A program made the translations under genes and the position numbers. 64,000 nt of DNA from contig CAWBVW010000007.1 in the NCBI GenBank assembly GCA_963792365.1, positions 186,001 to 250,000 of the forward strand, written 5' to 3'. Below are positions 23,822 to 33,407 of this stretch, one piece after another; position 1 is the stretch's first letter, and the number at the start of each line of letters is the position of its first letter. The notes under the pieces were generated by a model. That model did no database searches and was not told the DNA's origin. It was given only the letters and a program-made list of their open reading frames with translations. Source of the stretch: JAOUGY01 sp963792365 (GTDB lineage Bacteria; Actinomycetota; Acidimicrobiia; Spongiisociales; ZC4RG35).

Positions 23822-25125
23822 AGAGTGACGATGTTCTGCGCGTGGATCGAGCGTTTCCGGTACGCGCCCCGCGCATCGAAGACCACCCCCACGGAGGCCG
23901 CCAGCTTCTCGTAGTCGATGTCGGAGTGATCGGCGAGTACCGCGGCGATGGCAAACACTGAGAGATCGTCACTTGGATTCACCGGTTCGTACCCGTGATG
24001 TCGAATCCGCTCCTCACCGACCAGCGGGTCCATCACGGAGATCTCGGCGCCGCGCCGGCGAAGCTCGTCCAGCACGTCGAGCGAAGCCGATTCCCGATCG
24101 TCGGCGATATCCGGCTTGTAGGCGATGCCGACGCCGAGGACCTTTGTCCCGAAGACCGGAAGCCCGCGCGTGTTGAGGACTTCGGCGATCCGATCGGCGT
24201 TGTAGGCCGGCATCTTCGTGTTCACCTGCTCGGCCACGTCGATGAACCTCGTGGCGAAGTTGGCCTCTCTGGCCCGCCAGGCGAGATACTGGGGATCCAG
24301 CGGGATGCAGTGGCCGCCGACTCCGGGTCCCGGATAGAAGGCATGGAATCCGAACGGCTTGGTGGCGGCTGCGTCGATCACCTCCCAGATGTCGATGTCG
24401 AGCACGTCGGCGAGTTGTGCCATCTCGTTGACGAGGCCGATGTTCACCGCGCGGTAAGTGTTCTCGAGGAGCTTGGCCATCTCGGCGGCCCGTGCGGACG
24501 AAACAGGGTGCACGGAACTCACGATCCGACGGTAGGCGGCAGCGGCCACCTCGGTGGACATCCGGGTCACACCCCCAACGATCTTCGGGATCTCTCCGGT
24601 CTTGAGCTCGTCACCCGGAGAAACCCGCTCCGGCGAGAAGACAACCCATACATCGTCGTCCAGGGCCAGTCCTGCTCGTTCGATGGCAGGCAGGATGATG
24701 TCCTCGGTGGTGCCTGGGTAGGTCGTGGACTCAAGGGAGATCAGCTGACCGGGCCGCGCCACGCTTTCGATGGTCGCCGCCGAGGCCTCGATGAACGACA
24801 GGTCGGGCTGGCGATTGCGGCCGAGCGGACTGGGAACACAGATGATGAGCGCATCGGCACCGCGAAGCTCCTGCGGATCCGAGGTGAACCGGGCGCCGGC
24901 CGCGACGGCCGACCCGAGCTCGTCGTTGCTGATGTCGTCGATGTGGGAGGCGCCTGACATCAAAGCTCGTGCACGTTCCCCGGAAACGTCGAAGCCGATG
25001 ACTCCGAGCCCTCTTTCGGCGGCGGTCACGGCGAGGGGAAGCCCCACGTAACCGAGACCGATGACGCCCACGGTCCAAGATTCGCGCTCGAAGAACGCAA
25101 CGGGATCAGTAAGAGAATGTGGCAC
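23818..25125 (-). CDS. UDP-N-acetyl-D-mannosamine/glucosamine dehydrogenase-like nucleotide-sugar dehydrogenase
   Basis: Protein of 435 aa. The Rossmann motif is VIGLGYVGLPLAVTAAERG; further signatures are IICVPSPLGRNRQPDL, STTYPGTTEDI, FSPERVSPG, AKLLENTYRAVNIGLVNE and the catalytic Cys in GPGVGGHCIPLDPQYL. The GGHCIPLDP form and SPERV motif place it in the WecC/TuaD-like UDP-N-acetylhexosamine 6-dehydrogenase group rather than with UDP-glucose dehydrogenases (compare the GGSCFPKD enzyme at 4356). It would provide a UDP-N-acetyl-uronic acid for the glycan. GTG start with a TAACAT box 6 nt upstream. It forms an operon with the GT4 gene. Confidence 0.88.
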   Translation of the reverse strand: MPHSLTDPVAFFERESWTVGVIGLGYVGLPLAVTAAERGLGVIGFDVSGERARALMSGASHIDDISNDELGSAVAAGARFTSDPQELRGADALIICVPSPLGRNRQPDLSFIEASAATIESVARPGQLISLESTTYPGTTEDIILPAIERAGLALDDDVWVVFSPERVSPGDELKTGEIPKIVGGVTRMSTEVAAAAYRRIVSSVHPVSSARAAEMAKLLENTYRAVNIGLVNEMAQLADVLDIDIWEVIDAAATKPFGFHAFYPGPGVGGHCIPLDPQYLAWRAREANFATRFIDVAEQVNTKMPAYNADRIAEVLNTRGLPVFGTKVLGVGIAYKPDIADDRESASLDVLDELRRRGAEISVMDPLVGEERIRHHGYEPVNPSDDLSVFAIAAVLADHSDIDYEKLAASVGVVFDARGAYRKRSIHAQNIVTL

Positions 25126-25137
25126 CGGGCGATGTTA
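25126..25137 (-). promoter_or_regulatory. TAACAT box for the nucleotide-sugar dehydrogenase gene
   Basis: TAACAT (25137-25132, minus) ends 6 nt before GTG 25125; it lies in the 16-bp gap after the preceding gene's stop. Confidence 0.5.
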
Positions 25138-25141
25138 CCGC

Positions 25142-26917
25142 TCAGCCGTCGAGTGTCTGCAGTGCCCTCATCAGGAACGTTGCCATTTCACCCCGTGTGA
25201 TCGCTTGGTCCGGGCAGAACCGGTCGTTGGAAGGGGGGTTGCACCCCTTCGTCACGCCTGCGGCCGCCAACCGTTCGATGTCGGTCTCGAACACCGAGCC
25301 GTCGTCGTCGACGAAGTCGACCTCTGAAGCCGAGCCGAAGCCGAACGCCCGGACGAGGAAGGCCGCCATCTCAGCGCGCGAGACCTCGCCGTCGGGACAG
25401 TACCGATCGTTGTCGGGCGGATTGCAGCCCTTCGTGATACCCGCGGCCACGAGTCGATCAACGTCGCCTGCGAAGATCGAGTCGCTCGTGTCTGTGAAAC
25501 CGCCGCCATCCGCTGCGGGCAGACCGACCGCACGCACCAAGAACGCGGCCATCTGACCTCGGGTCACCGTGTCGTCGGGACAGAAGCGGTCATTGGTGGG
25601 CGGGTTGCACCCTTTGGTGACGCCGAGGTCCGAGATGTACGCGATGCCGGCCTGATGGACCGAGGACCCGACATCCTTGAAATCGTACGGGCTGATCACA
25701 CCGGCCACCCAGGGGGAGCGCAGATCGAATGTGGTGCGCAGCAAGTCGCCCTGGAAGTCCACGGAGACCGAAATCCCGCCATCGACACCTGAGAATCGGA
25801 CGACGGCGCCTGGAGGCCCGTGAATCAACTCGACGTCGATCAGCGTGTCCCATCCCAGGATCGATTCGATCTTGGAGGAGGTGAACGGTATCTCCCAGGA
25901 GGCAAACGGGTTGTCGACGTCGGCGCTCACCGACCACGGATCGCTGACCGAGCGAAGGAATTGGAGTGGGCTGCCTCCCCACACCGACTCGTTGTCCTCG
26001 GTGGCCCCACCCGAGGACGAGGAGTAGTAGGCCGTGAACACGAGGTTGGTGGAGGGATGGACTGCGACGCGACCGGTGGTGGCCTCGACCGCAGAGATCC
26101 AGGAGTTCGGCGAAACCCCCTCCTTGCTCCATCCCGCGTACACCTGGTCGTAGATCGTGTCATACAGATGGCATCCACACGCACGGGTTGGATCGCCGGT
26201 GTCCGTGCTGGTGTCGAGCACGCGGCGAACCGTGTAGTTGCGGGCAGCGATGGCCTGGGCTTCGAGCGCGGCCGAAGGCCATCCGCCCGGCATCTCCGCG
26301 ATTCCTCGCAGGTACTGCTCGAGCTCGATGTCGAGAATCACGTTGAGCTCACCGTTGCCGTCATGGCGGATCCGAAGGCCACCATGGGCGTACTCGGTGG
26401 GGCCGACCTTGACCCGGTTCGTCCCGTTGTCGTCCCACTCCACATCCACGACGCAAGTGCCGCCCACGGCGGCACCGCCATCGACCGAGACCTCGCAGGT
26501 CTCGCCGTCACCGGTCACGACCACAGTCGAGTTTGCCGCAACGGTGCTCGGTGCGCACGGGTTGTTGTCACCCTTCAGATGGCAGACCTCGATCGACCCG
26601 TTGATGGCCTTGATGGTGACGGTGTTGACATCCTGTTCCAGGCCGACGCTCAGCGGGTACGGCGCCGACCACCACGACGGAACACTCCGGTTGGAGAGCT
26701 GGTCGAGGTAGGCACCGGAGTAGTAGTGGTCGATGATCTCGGCCGCATCGGCCCCTTCGAGGGCCATGCCAAGGGCACCGTACTGCGACATCCCGACTCC
26801 GTGCCCCCAACCGGCTCCCGTGAAGGTCCAAACAGGGTCTTCGGCGGCGGAGGCGGAGAGCGGAGAGGCGAGAAGCGCAACCGTGGATGCGGCGAGCAGG
26901 AGCGCAAGCTTTCTCAT
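25142..26917 (-). CDS. Secreted SpoIID/LytB-domain protein with three C-terminal SLH-like repeats
   Basis: Protein of 591 aa. A signal peptide occupies residues 1-24 (MRKLALLLAAS...ASA). A short domain with GAGWGHGVGMSQYGALGMA leads to a SpoIID/LytB domain at about 165-350: LDIELEQYLRGIAEMPGGWP, LEAQAIAARNYTV, YSSSSGGATEDNESVW and VWGGSP. SpoIID-type domains are lytic transglycosylases or amidase enhancers acting on peptidoglycan. Three repeats of about 55 residues follow (around 420-591), each with a D-rich strand, a helix, GCNPPxNDRxCPD and TRGQMAAFLVRA. The repeats probably anchor it to the cell surface. It follows the M15-type gene by 51 bp on the same strand. Confidence 0.88.
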   Translation of the reverse strand: MRKLALLLAASTVALLASPLSASAAEDPVWTFTGAGWGHGVGMSQYGALGMALEGADAAEIIDHYYSGAYLDQLSNRSVPSWWSAPYPLSVGLEQDVNTVTIKAINGSIEVCHLKGDNNPCAPSTVAANSTVVVTGDGETCEVSVDGGAAVGGTCVVDVEWDDNGTNRVKVGPTEYAHGGLRIRHDGNGELNVILDIELEQYLRGIAEMPGGWPSAALEAQAIAARNYTVRRVLDTSTDTGDPTRACGCHLYDTIYDQVYAGWSKEGVSPNSWISAVEATTGRVAVHPSTNLVFTAYYSSSSGGATEDNESVWGGSPLQFLRSVSDPWSVSADVDNPFASWEIPFTSSKIESILGWDTLIDVELIHGPPGAVVRFSGVDGGISVSVDFQGDLLRTTFDLRSPWVAGVISPYDFKDVGSSVHQAGIAYISDLGVTKGCNPPTNDRFCPDDTVTRGQMAAFLVRAVGLPAADGGGFTDTSDSIFAGDVDRLVAAGITKGCNPPDNDRYCPDGEVSRAEMAAFLVRAFGFGSASEVDFVDDDGSVFETDIERLAAAGVTKGCNPPSNDRFCPDQAITRGEMATFLMRALQTLDG

Positions 26918-26968
26918 AACAAGGTCATCGGTCTCCGGGCGTTCAAAACTGGAGCCGGCGCGCCCGAT

Positions 26969-28984
26969 TCAGTCGATCTGGGTCGCTCGACCCAGGAATG
27001 CCGCCATTTCGCCGCGCGTGACCGATGCCTCAGGGCAGTACCGGTCGTTGGCTGGCGGGTTGCATCCCCTCGTGATTCCGGCTGTGGCCAACAGTTCGAT
27101 GTCTCTCTCGAACACAGATTGGTCGTCGTCGACGAATCGGTTCCCGTCCCCGCCCTCGACGAGGCCCAGGCCTCGGACGAGAAACGCCGCCATCTGGCCG
27201 CGCGAAACGAGGTCATCGGGGCAGAAGAGGGTTGTCGTGCAGCCCGTGGTGATCCCCGCCTCAGCAAGCCGGTTGATGTCTTCTTGGAACTCGCTCCCGT
27301 CGTCGTCTGTGAAGTGGTCGGCGGCAGAGGTCGGTAATCCCAGCATGCGAACCAGGAAAGCCGCCATTTGACCGCGGGTGATCTGGTCGCCTGGGCAGTA
27401 GGCATCGCGGAACGGAGGGTTGCACCCCTTCGTGATCCCCAACGCCGCCACCGTTTCGATGTCGGCCTCGAAGACCGAGGTGTCGTCGTCATAGAAGGTC
27501 CCACTCCATGTGAGTGGGATGACGTCGTCGTCGCACTGATACGAAGGATTTCGCCACCATCCATCGACGGGACGCCCCGTGGAGCTGTTTCCAACGGCAA
27601 CGTGGAGCGAACCTGTTGCGTCGAGCCTGCTGATGTCGGACCGGCCATCGCCGTCCTGGTCGGCGGCGGCCAGGGCCACGAGATCCGTGTCCGCGAGTTC
27701 GACCCTGTCGATCTCCTCTCCTCCGTCACCCGTCAGGATCGACACCACACTCTCATCGACGGCGGCGTAGATCTCAACTGATCCATCACCATCGCGATCA
27801 CCCAAGGCGATCGACGTGGGAGCGAAGGACAGGGTGAACTCACTCAGCACCGTCGAGAAGTCCTGGCCCGACACGACCAGGATGTCACCGCCTGCTCCCA
27901 GCAACCAGAGATCACCTCTTCGGTCGCCATCCCAATCCCCGATCGTGAGCTGCACAGGATCAGGGGGCAGCGGTACGTCGGAGAACACGGTCGACTCCTC
28001 GAAGGTATCGATTCGCCGCGACAGCGTGAGCGTCCCGTTGGTGTCGATGGCGACGAGATCGGCTCTGGAATCGGAGTCCACGTCGCCCATCGCCACCAAT
28101 GGCGACCCTGCCACGTCGGCATCGGACAGCCAGCGGTAGTGGGAGCACTCGAGGAATCCAGACCGGGCCGAGACGACGTCGATGACTGTGCCCTCTGGGT
28201 GCGCCCGCAGGGTACCGACATCGAGAGAACCGAACCCACCGAGGTCGGCGAGCATCACCGGTCGGCTCGATACGAGGTCGCCCCATGCCGTGTCGTAGGA
28301 CGCCGCAGCCGTGTACGGAGCCTCGACCCCGGACGGGGCGTGGAGCGGAAGCCCGGCCGAACCGGGGGTAGGGCCCATCCAGGAAAAATGCATTGGATCT
28401 TTCGCCGACTCCCAGCTGCCTCCCCAGCAGAAGCCGGCGTCGGTCCACGCCTCGATGAACCACGCCGGCATGTTGGTGATGAGCCGATTCGGATCCGACG
28501 AGTACGGGTTCTGTGCCGGGTTGATGTCGATCGACAGCCCCAGGGCGTGTCGACTCAGCTGACGCTCACCCCCGATCGTCCGCTGGGTGTAGGCGGCGAT
28601 ACTCGAGATCGAGTAGTAGCGACCGTCGGCCTGAGCGGCCGCCAGGTTCGCCGAGACCTGTTGGAACGCCGGAAGTGCCTGCCGGTTCACGAGCACCCGG
28701 CTGCCGCCGCTCATGGGCACGGTCCACAGCACCATGTCGTTGCGGACGGCGCCGAGGGTCCGCCCGAAATAGCCGCCGAGCGGCCCCAGCAGCCGCTCGG
28801 AGTCGGACAGGAACCCGGATCGCGACATGATCGGCGTTCCGATGTACGGCAGCCCGCAGGTGGACGACTCCGACATGGACGTCCATCGCACCGCTGCCTC
28901 CGACGAGGCACCGGCCGGACCCACGAGAGTCAGGAGGCCGCCCAGCAGCGCAGCCACCGCCACAGCCTTCCGGTGTTGGGTCAT
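26969..28984 (-). CDS. Secreted M15-type D-Ala-D-Ala carboxypeptidase-like protein with FG-GAP-like repeats and three SLH-like repeats
   Basis: Protein of 671 aa with a signal peptide (residues 1-27). Residues 90-210 look like a VanY/M15_4 peptidase: SRHALGLSIDINPAQN (metal His and Asp) and DPMHFSW (metal His). The middle, about 240-475, has repeated MGDVDSDSRADLVAID, GDWDGDRRGDLWLLG and GDRDGDGSVEIYAAV units, which are FG-GAP/VCBS-like calcium-binding propeller blades. Three SLH-like repeats end the protein, one using the short loop GCTTTLFCP and two the long loop GCNPPxxDxYCP. The start overlaps the stop of the preceding dehydrogenase-type gene (ATGA). It is probably a cell-wall-modifying surface enzyme. 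Confidence 0.85.
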   Translation of the reverse strand: MTQHRKAVAVAALLGGLLTLVGPAGASSEAAVRWTSMSESSTCGLPYIGTPIMSRSGFLSDSERLLGPLGGYFGRTLGAVRNDMVLWTVPMSGGSRVLVNRQALPAFQQVSANLAAAQADGRYYSISSIAAYTQRTIGGERQLSRHALGLSIDINPAQNPYSSDPNRLITNMPAWFIEAWTDAGFCWGGSWESAKDPMHFSWMGPTPGSAGLPLHAPSGVEAPYTAAASYDTAWGDLVSSRPVMLADLGGFGSLDVGTLRAHPEGTVIDVVSARSGFLECSHYRWLSDADVAGSPLVAMGDVDSDSRADLVAIDTNGTLTLSRRIDTFEESTVFSDVPLPPDPVQLTIGDWDGDRRGDLWLLGAGGDILVVSGQDFSTVLSEFTLSFAPTSIALGDRDGDGSVEIYAAVDESVVSILTGDGGEEIDRVELADTDLVALAAADQDGDGRSDISRLDATGSLHVAVGNSSTGRPVDGWWRNPSYQCDDDVIPLTWSGTFYDDDTSVFEADIETVAALGITKGCNPPFRDAYCPGDQITRGQMAAFLVRMLGLPTSAADHFTDDDGSEFQEDINRLAEAGITTGCTTTLFCPDDLVSRGQMAAFLVRGLGLVEGGDGNRFVDDDQSVFERDIELLATAGITRGCNPPANDRYCPEASVTRGEMAAFLGRATQID

Positions 28985-30678
28985 TCGCCCGTCAGCCTCG
29001 ACACCGTGCCATTGCCCTGGGCGATGTACACCTCACCCGCGCCGTCGACGCCGAATGACCAAATTCCACCCTGGAATCCGACTTGATCCGTCAGGTCGCC
29101 TTGCTCGAAAAGGGTCGTGCCATCCGTGAGCAGGGTCCGAATCCGCCCTTCGCACAGGTCGGCGTAGAGATACCGCCCGGCGAGCTGAGACAACTCGGAT
29201 CCTCGGTATACGACTCCTCCGGTGATCGAACAGAATCCGGCGTCGTGGCCGTGTTCGACGATCGGCAGGGTGATACCAGAGGTCGAGCACCCGCTCGAGG
29301 GCTCGTAGCAGTGGGTCCCTTCCATGTTGTCCCACCCCAGGTTGGCGCCGGGCTCGTCGACGGAGAGAACCGTCACCTCTTCCCAGTCCCCTTGACCGAC
29401 GTCGGCCACGTACAGGAGATCGCCGTCGAACCACATCCGCCAGGGGTTGCGCACTCCGATCGCCCAGATCTCGTCTGCTCCAGTTCTGCCGACGTAGGGA
29501 TTGTCGGGCGGGACGTCGTACGGCGGGGAGCCATCGACGTCGAGCCGGAGGATCGATCCGAGCAGGGTCGTCGGGTCCTGACCGTTCTCTTCAGGATCGC
29601 CCCCGCTGCCGCCGTCACCCAGTCCAACGTAGAGGTAGCCGTCCGGCCCGAACAGCAGGTGTCCACCGTTGTGGTTCGAGAACGGCTGAGTGATCGTCAT
29701 GACCTCGGTCTCCGCTTCCGCGGCCACATTGGGGTTCGCCGACACCCGGTACTCGGCGATCCGGCTCAGGTGGTTCTGCGAGCCGCCTTCCATGCTGTAG
29801 TAGACGAAGAACCGGCCGTTCGAGGCGTAATCGGGGTGGAATGCCATCGAGAGCAGACCCATCTCGTTGCCGGCCTCAGAGACCTTCGAGGAGATGTCGA
29901 GGAACGGAGTGGACGACACCGCACCGTTGGACAGGATCTTGATCACTCCGTCCTTCTGAACGATGAAGACCCGATCGTCGCCCTCGGGGGCGGTGATGTA
30001 CACAGGCCGGGTCAGGCCGGTCGCGACCGGCTCCAGCGACAGTTGGACTCGATCCGGCGGGATGATCGGCGCAAGTCCCTCGGCGCGAGCCAGGAAGCTC
30101 GCCATCTGCTCCCTCGTCACGGGGTCGTCGGGGCAGAAGCTGTCGGAGGTGCAGCCTTGTGTGACACCGGACGCAGCCAGTGCATTGATGTCGTCCTCGA
30201 AGATCGACCCGTCATCATCGCCGAAGGCATCCGTATCGGAGAGCGTGTACCCGTAGGCTCGGGTGAGGAACGCCGCCATCTGCCCGCGGGTGATGTCCAG
30301 CTCGGGACAGAACTGCGTGCTGGTGCACCCGGTTGTGATCCCGGCATGGGCCAGCCGTTCGATGTCGCCTTCGAATACCGAGCTGTCGTCGTCGGAGAAG
30401 GTGTCGCTCCCTGACGTCTCGGTCAACCCGAGTGCCCGCACCAGGAACGCGGCCATCTGGCCTCGCGTGACGGGGTCGGTTGGGCAGAAACGGTCACCGA
30501 CCGGCGGATTGCAGCTTCGGGTGATGCCCTCTGCTGCGATCGCCTCGATGGTCCCTTCATGGATTGAGTCGTCGTCGTCGATGAACGTGCCTCCGGGCGG
30601 AAGCTCGGCGGCCATCGCCGCAATCGTGAGCGAAGAGAGCGCCGTGACCAGCGCCATGAGAACAAGTCGAAAACGCAT
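28981..30678 (-). CDS. Secreted PQQ-type sugar (glucose/sorbosone) dehydrogenase-like protein with three N-terminal SLH-like repeats
   Basis: Protein of 565 aa. A signal peptide (about 1-24) is followed at once by three SLH-like repeats (about 28-190), each ending in TRGQMAAFL or TREQMASFL. From about 205 the protein is a soluble quinoprotein dehydrogenase-like six-bladed propeller: GLTRPVYITAPEGDDRVFIVQKDGVI-type opening, EMGLLSMAFHPDY, FSNHNGGHLLFGPDGYLYVGLGDGG, WAIGVRNPWRMWFDGDLLYVADVGQ and NLGWDNMEGTHCY. PQQ-binding residues were not checked one by one. ATG 30678 is chosen over 30687 because GGGGG lies 9 nt ahead. A TAGCCT box about 50 nt upstream may be its promoter. Confidence 0.85.
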   Translation of the reverse strand: MRFRLVLMALVTALSSLTIAAMAAELPPGGTFIDDDDSIHEGTIEAIAAEGITRSCNPPVGDRFCPTDPVTRGQMAAFLVRALGLTETSGSDTFSDDDSSVFEGDIERLAHAGITTGCTSTQFCPELDITRGQMAAFLTRAYGYTLSDTDAFGDDDGSIFEDDINALAASGVTQGCTSDSFCPDDPVTREQMASFLARAEGLAPIIPPDRVQLSLEPVATGLTRPVYITAPEGDDRVFIVQKDGVIKILSNGAVSSTPFLDISSKVSEAGNEMGLLSMAFHPDYASNGRFFVYYSMEGGSQNHLSRIAEYRVSANPNVAAEAETEVMTITQPFSNHNGGHLLFGPDGYLYVGLGDGGSGGDPEENGQDPTTLLGSILRLDVDGSPPYDVPPDNPYVGRTGADEIWAIGVRNPWRMWFDGDLLYVADVGQGDWEEVTVLSVDEPGANLGWDNMEGTHCYEPSSGCSTSGITLPIVEHGHDAGFCSITGGVVYRGSELSQLAGRYLYADLCEGRIRTLLTDGTTLFEQGDLTDQVGFQGGIWSFGVDGAGEVYIAQGNGTVSRLTGE

Positions 30679-30766
30679 GTGTTCCATCCCCCTGAAATCG
30701 AGGACTCGATTCCTCGTCGACGGAGGCTAGTGAGATGGCCCGTACAAGGCATCTTTGGGCCACCGG

Positions 30767-30781
30767 TAGGCTCTCGATCTC
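30767..30781 (+). promoter_or_regulatory. TAGGCT box for the subtilisin gene
   Basis: TAGGCT at 30767-30772 ends 9 nt before ATG 30782. The 103-bp divergent region also holds the TAGCCT box and leader of the minus-strand gene. Confidence 0.5.
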
Positions 30782-32533
30782 ATGCAGTTCGCGCTCGCAC
30801 TCCTTCTCCTCTCGCTCGGCACCACATCGGCGGCGGGCACCATGGCCACGACCGCCGATCCCGACACGAGATACGTGCCTGGCAGGTTCGTGGCTCCTGG
30901 CGTGGACATCGAAAACTCCGGGATCAACGACGCAGAGATGCTGCTAGGCCACTCGGTCTTGTCGGTCGACGGCCGAGCCGACCCGGAATCCCAGGCGGAA
31001 CAACTCAGCCAAGCGTTGGGTGTGGCGGTCCATCCCATGGTGATGTATCAGCTGTTCTCCGAACCCGCGGAAGAGCCACTGTTCTCCGAGCAGTGGGCGC
31101 TCGAGAACCGCGGTCAGACCGGTGGTCTGTCCGACGCCGACATCGACGCTGCCTCCATGTGGCAGTGGAGCCAGGGGCGCGACGTCGTCATCGCGATCAT
31201 CGACAGCGGTGTGGACCTCGCACACCCGGACCTCGCCCCGACCCTTTGGCGGAACCCGGGCGAGATCCCCGACAACGGACTGGATGACGACGCCAATGGC
31301 TTCGTAGACGACCGAACGGGATGGGATTTCACGACCGCGAGCAAGGACGTCTCAGACGAGATAGGTCACGGTACGAGCGTGCAGTCCGTTGCGCTCGCCG
31401 GTTCCGACGGCACCGGCATGGCCGGCGTCGCCCCTCGGGCCAGAGCGATGGTTGTCAAAGCCTGCGGCGGCTTCGGGTGCCAAGCAGACCACGTCGCAAA
31501 AGGCATCGTCTACGCCGTCGACAACGGTGCGAACGTGATCAATCTGTCGCTGGGCGCCCCGGGAATCGAGCCGCTCGTCGCGACCGCCGTCGAATACGCG
31601 GCTGCCCAAGGGGTGTTGGTGGTTGTAGCAGCGGGCAACAACGCCGAGGTGATCACGTCGGATAACCCCTGGACCCCGGTGAGCATCGATGTCCCCGCCG
31701 TGGTGGCCGTGGCGTCGACAACCGACGCCGACGTCATCTCCGGCTCCTCGAATCGCGGCCCGGACCTGATCGATGTGGCCGCACCGGGGGACGGCATCAT
31801 CACGGCGGCCCTCGGTGGTGGTCATGTGACCCGAAGTGGAACCAGTTTCTCGGCTCCACATGTTGCAGGCGTAGCTGCCGCGATGATCGCGCTGGATCGG
31901 AACATCGACGTCACTGAGCTGGCCGCGTTGCTCACCGACACGACCGATTCGATCGCGGGGTTGGACGGGCTGGTGGGCTCCGGCGGCCGGGTCAACGGCG
32001 CCACGGCAGCGCAGGCAGCCCGATTCCGCGACATCCCAGGAACGCCGTTCGCGTCCGACGTGATGTGGGCGGCCGTCACCGGAGTCACCAAGGGTTGCAC
32101 CCCTTCCCTCTTCTGCCCCGACGACCTGGTGACGCGTGGGCAGATGGCTGCCTTCCTCGCCCGCGCTCTGGACCTACCCGCTTCCGACACCGACAGTTTC
32201 TCGGACGACGACCAATCTGTGTTCGAAGCCGACATCGATGCCATCGCGGCCGCCGGAATCACAAAGGGTTGTGCACCGGCCGACTTCTGTCCGGGGGATC
32301 CCATCACCCGGGGTCAGATGGCGGCATTCCTCGCCCGCGCGCTGGAACTCCCTTCCGCCGATTCCGATAGCTTCTCGGACGACGACCAGTCGATGTTCGA
32401 GGCGGCGATCGACGCCATCGCCGCTGCCGGCATCACGCAGGGATGCACGCCTGACGCCTATTGCCCGGACGACCCGGTCAGCCGTGGCCAGATGGCGGCG
32501 TTCCTCAATCGATCGGCAAAACTCGGCTCCTGA
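30782..32533 (+). CDS. Secreted subtilisin-like (S8) serine protease with three C-terminal SLH-like repeats
   Basis: Protein of 583 aa with a short signal peptide (about 1-18) and a propeptide-like N-terminus. The S8 catalytic triad is visible: Asp in VIAIIDSGVDLAHPDL, His in DEIGHGTSVQSVAL, Ser in RSGTSFSAPHVAGVAA, with the oxyanion Asn in VVVAAGNNA. Three SLH-like repeats fill about 420-583, all with the short loop (GCTPSLFCP, GCAPADFCP, GCTPDAYCP). The second and third repeats are near-identical, suggesting recent duplication. Likely a surface-held protease. Confidence 0.92.
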   Translation: MQFALALLLLSLGTTSAAGTMATTADPDTRYVPGRFVAPGVDIENSGINDAEMLLGHSVLSVDGRADPESQAEQLSQALGVAVHPMVMYQLFSEPAEEPLFSEQWALENRGQTGGLSDADIDAASMWQWSQGRDVVIAIIDSGVDLAHPDLAPTLWRNPGEIPDNGLDDDANGFVDDRTGWDFTTASKDVSDEIGHGTSVQSVALAGSDGTGMAGVAPRARAMVVKACGGFGCQADHVAKGIVYAVDNGANVINLSLGAPGIEPLVATAVEYAAAQGVLVVVAAGNNAEVITSDNPWTPVSIDVPAVVAVASTTDADVISGSSNRGPDLIDVAAPGDGIITAALGGGHVTRSGTSFSAPHVAGVAAAMIALDRNIDVTELAALLTDTTDSIAGLDGLVGSGGRVNGATAAQAARFRDIPGTPFASDVMWAAVTGVTKGCTPSLFCPDDLVTRGQMAAFLARALDLPASDTDSFSDDDQSVFEADIDAIAAAGITKGCAPADFCPGDPITRGQMAAFLARALELPSADSDSFSDDDQSMFEAAIDAIAAAGITQGCTPDAYCPDDPVSRGQMAAFLNRSAKLGS

Positions 32534-32598
32534 CAACATCTGGCAACCCAAGCGGGGTAGGTTCGTTCATGGTTCCATCAACAAAAGGGAGCAGAACC

Positions 32599-33396
32599 AT
32601 GACCATGGGGAGCAAAACAGATCGTCGTCGCAAGGTGCGCATGGCGGTGGTGATAGCGATCACAGCGGCTTTCGTGGCGCCCACCGCGGTCTGGGCCGCG
32701 GACAAATTCACCGACGTGCCCGACACCAACGTCTTCCACAGCGACATTTCGTGGTTGGCCGATGCCGGCGTGACCAAGGGGTGCAACCCGCCGGACAACA
32801 CCCTCTTCTGCCCGTCCGACAACGTGACCCGCGAGCAGATGGCAGCCTTCATGCGTCGCCTCGCCGAGAACCAGGTGGTCGACGCCGCGACGGCTGTGGA
32901 TGCCGACACGCTCGACGGCCTCGACTCGACGGTCCTGGCCCCGGCGGTGTGGGGCATCAATCACGACTGGCAGGATGAGCAGCAGCTTGTGGATGGGCCT
33001 GCGGCGCTGTTGGAACTGGGTGTCGAACCTGCCGGTGATGGATACCTGCAGGTGAACGCGACCTGGGGCACGAACTTCAACGTAGCCGCCACTGAGGCAT
33101 TCGCGTGGCTCCAGATCGACGACTCGACATGCGCGTTCGCGTCACGAATCCCTGGTACGTCGATGTATGCGGAAGGTGACGCCGGCACCAGTGACTATCA
33201 GTCGCAGGCAACCACCACCGTCATCCCGACGACGGCCGGGAGTCACACGATCACGCTGTGCGCCGACATCCTGCAAGGCTCCGACTACAACGTGGTGGAC
33301 GAGGCGATCACCGCCCTGTATGCCCCGAGCGGGTCCTCCTCACTGGGCCTGGTGAGCGAGCCTGCCACCGACAGCTCGGACCCCGACGCCGGCTGA
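32599..33396 (+). CDS. Secreted protein of unknown function with one SLH-like repeat
   Basis: Protein of 265 aa. A twin-charged N-terminus and signal peptide (KVRMAVVIAITAAFVAPTAVWA) end near residue 34. A single SLH-like repeat follows (FTDVPDTNVFHSDISWLADA, GCNPPDNTLFCPSD, TREQMAAFMRRL). A linker, DADTLDGLDSTVL, resembles the short motif seen between SLH repeats and C-terminal domains in other actinobacterial surface proteins. The last 150 residues form an unrecognised beta-rich domain with two cysteines (DSTCAFASR, ITLCADIL). GGGAG at 32587-32591 supports ATG 32599. It lies 65 bp after the protease gene, possibly co-transcribed. Confidence 0.75.
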   Translation: MTMGSKTDRRRKVRMAVVIAITAAFVAPTAVWAADKFTDVPDTNVFHSDISWLADAGVTKGCNPPDNTLFCPSDNVTREQMAAFMRRLAENQVVDAATAVDADTLDGLDSTVLAPAVWGINHDWQDEQQLVDGPAALLELGVEPAGDGYLQVNATWGTNFNVAATEAFAWLQIDDSTCAFASRIPGTSMYAEGDAGTSDYQSQATTTVIPTTAGSHTITLCADILQGSDYNVVDEAITALYAPSGSSSLGLVSEPATDSSDPDAG

Positions 33397-33407
33397 CACC
33401 GATCGGA

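Noticed and set aside
29083..30414. 443-codon open frame antisense to the quinoprotein dehydrogenase gene
   Set aside because: Shadow frame: repeated Val/Arg/Asp runs mirror the SLH-like repeats on the real strand; no start signal.
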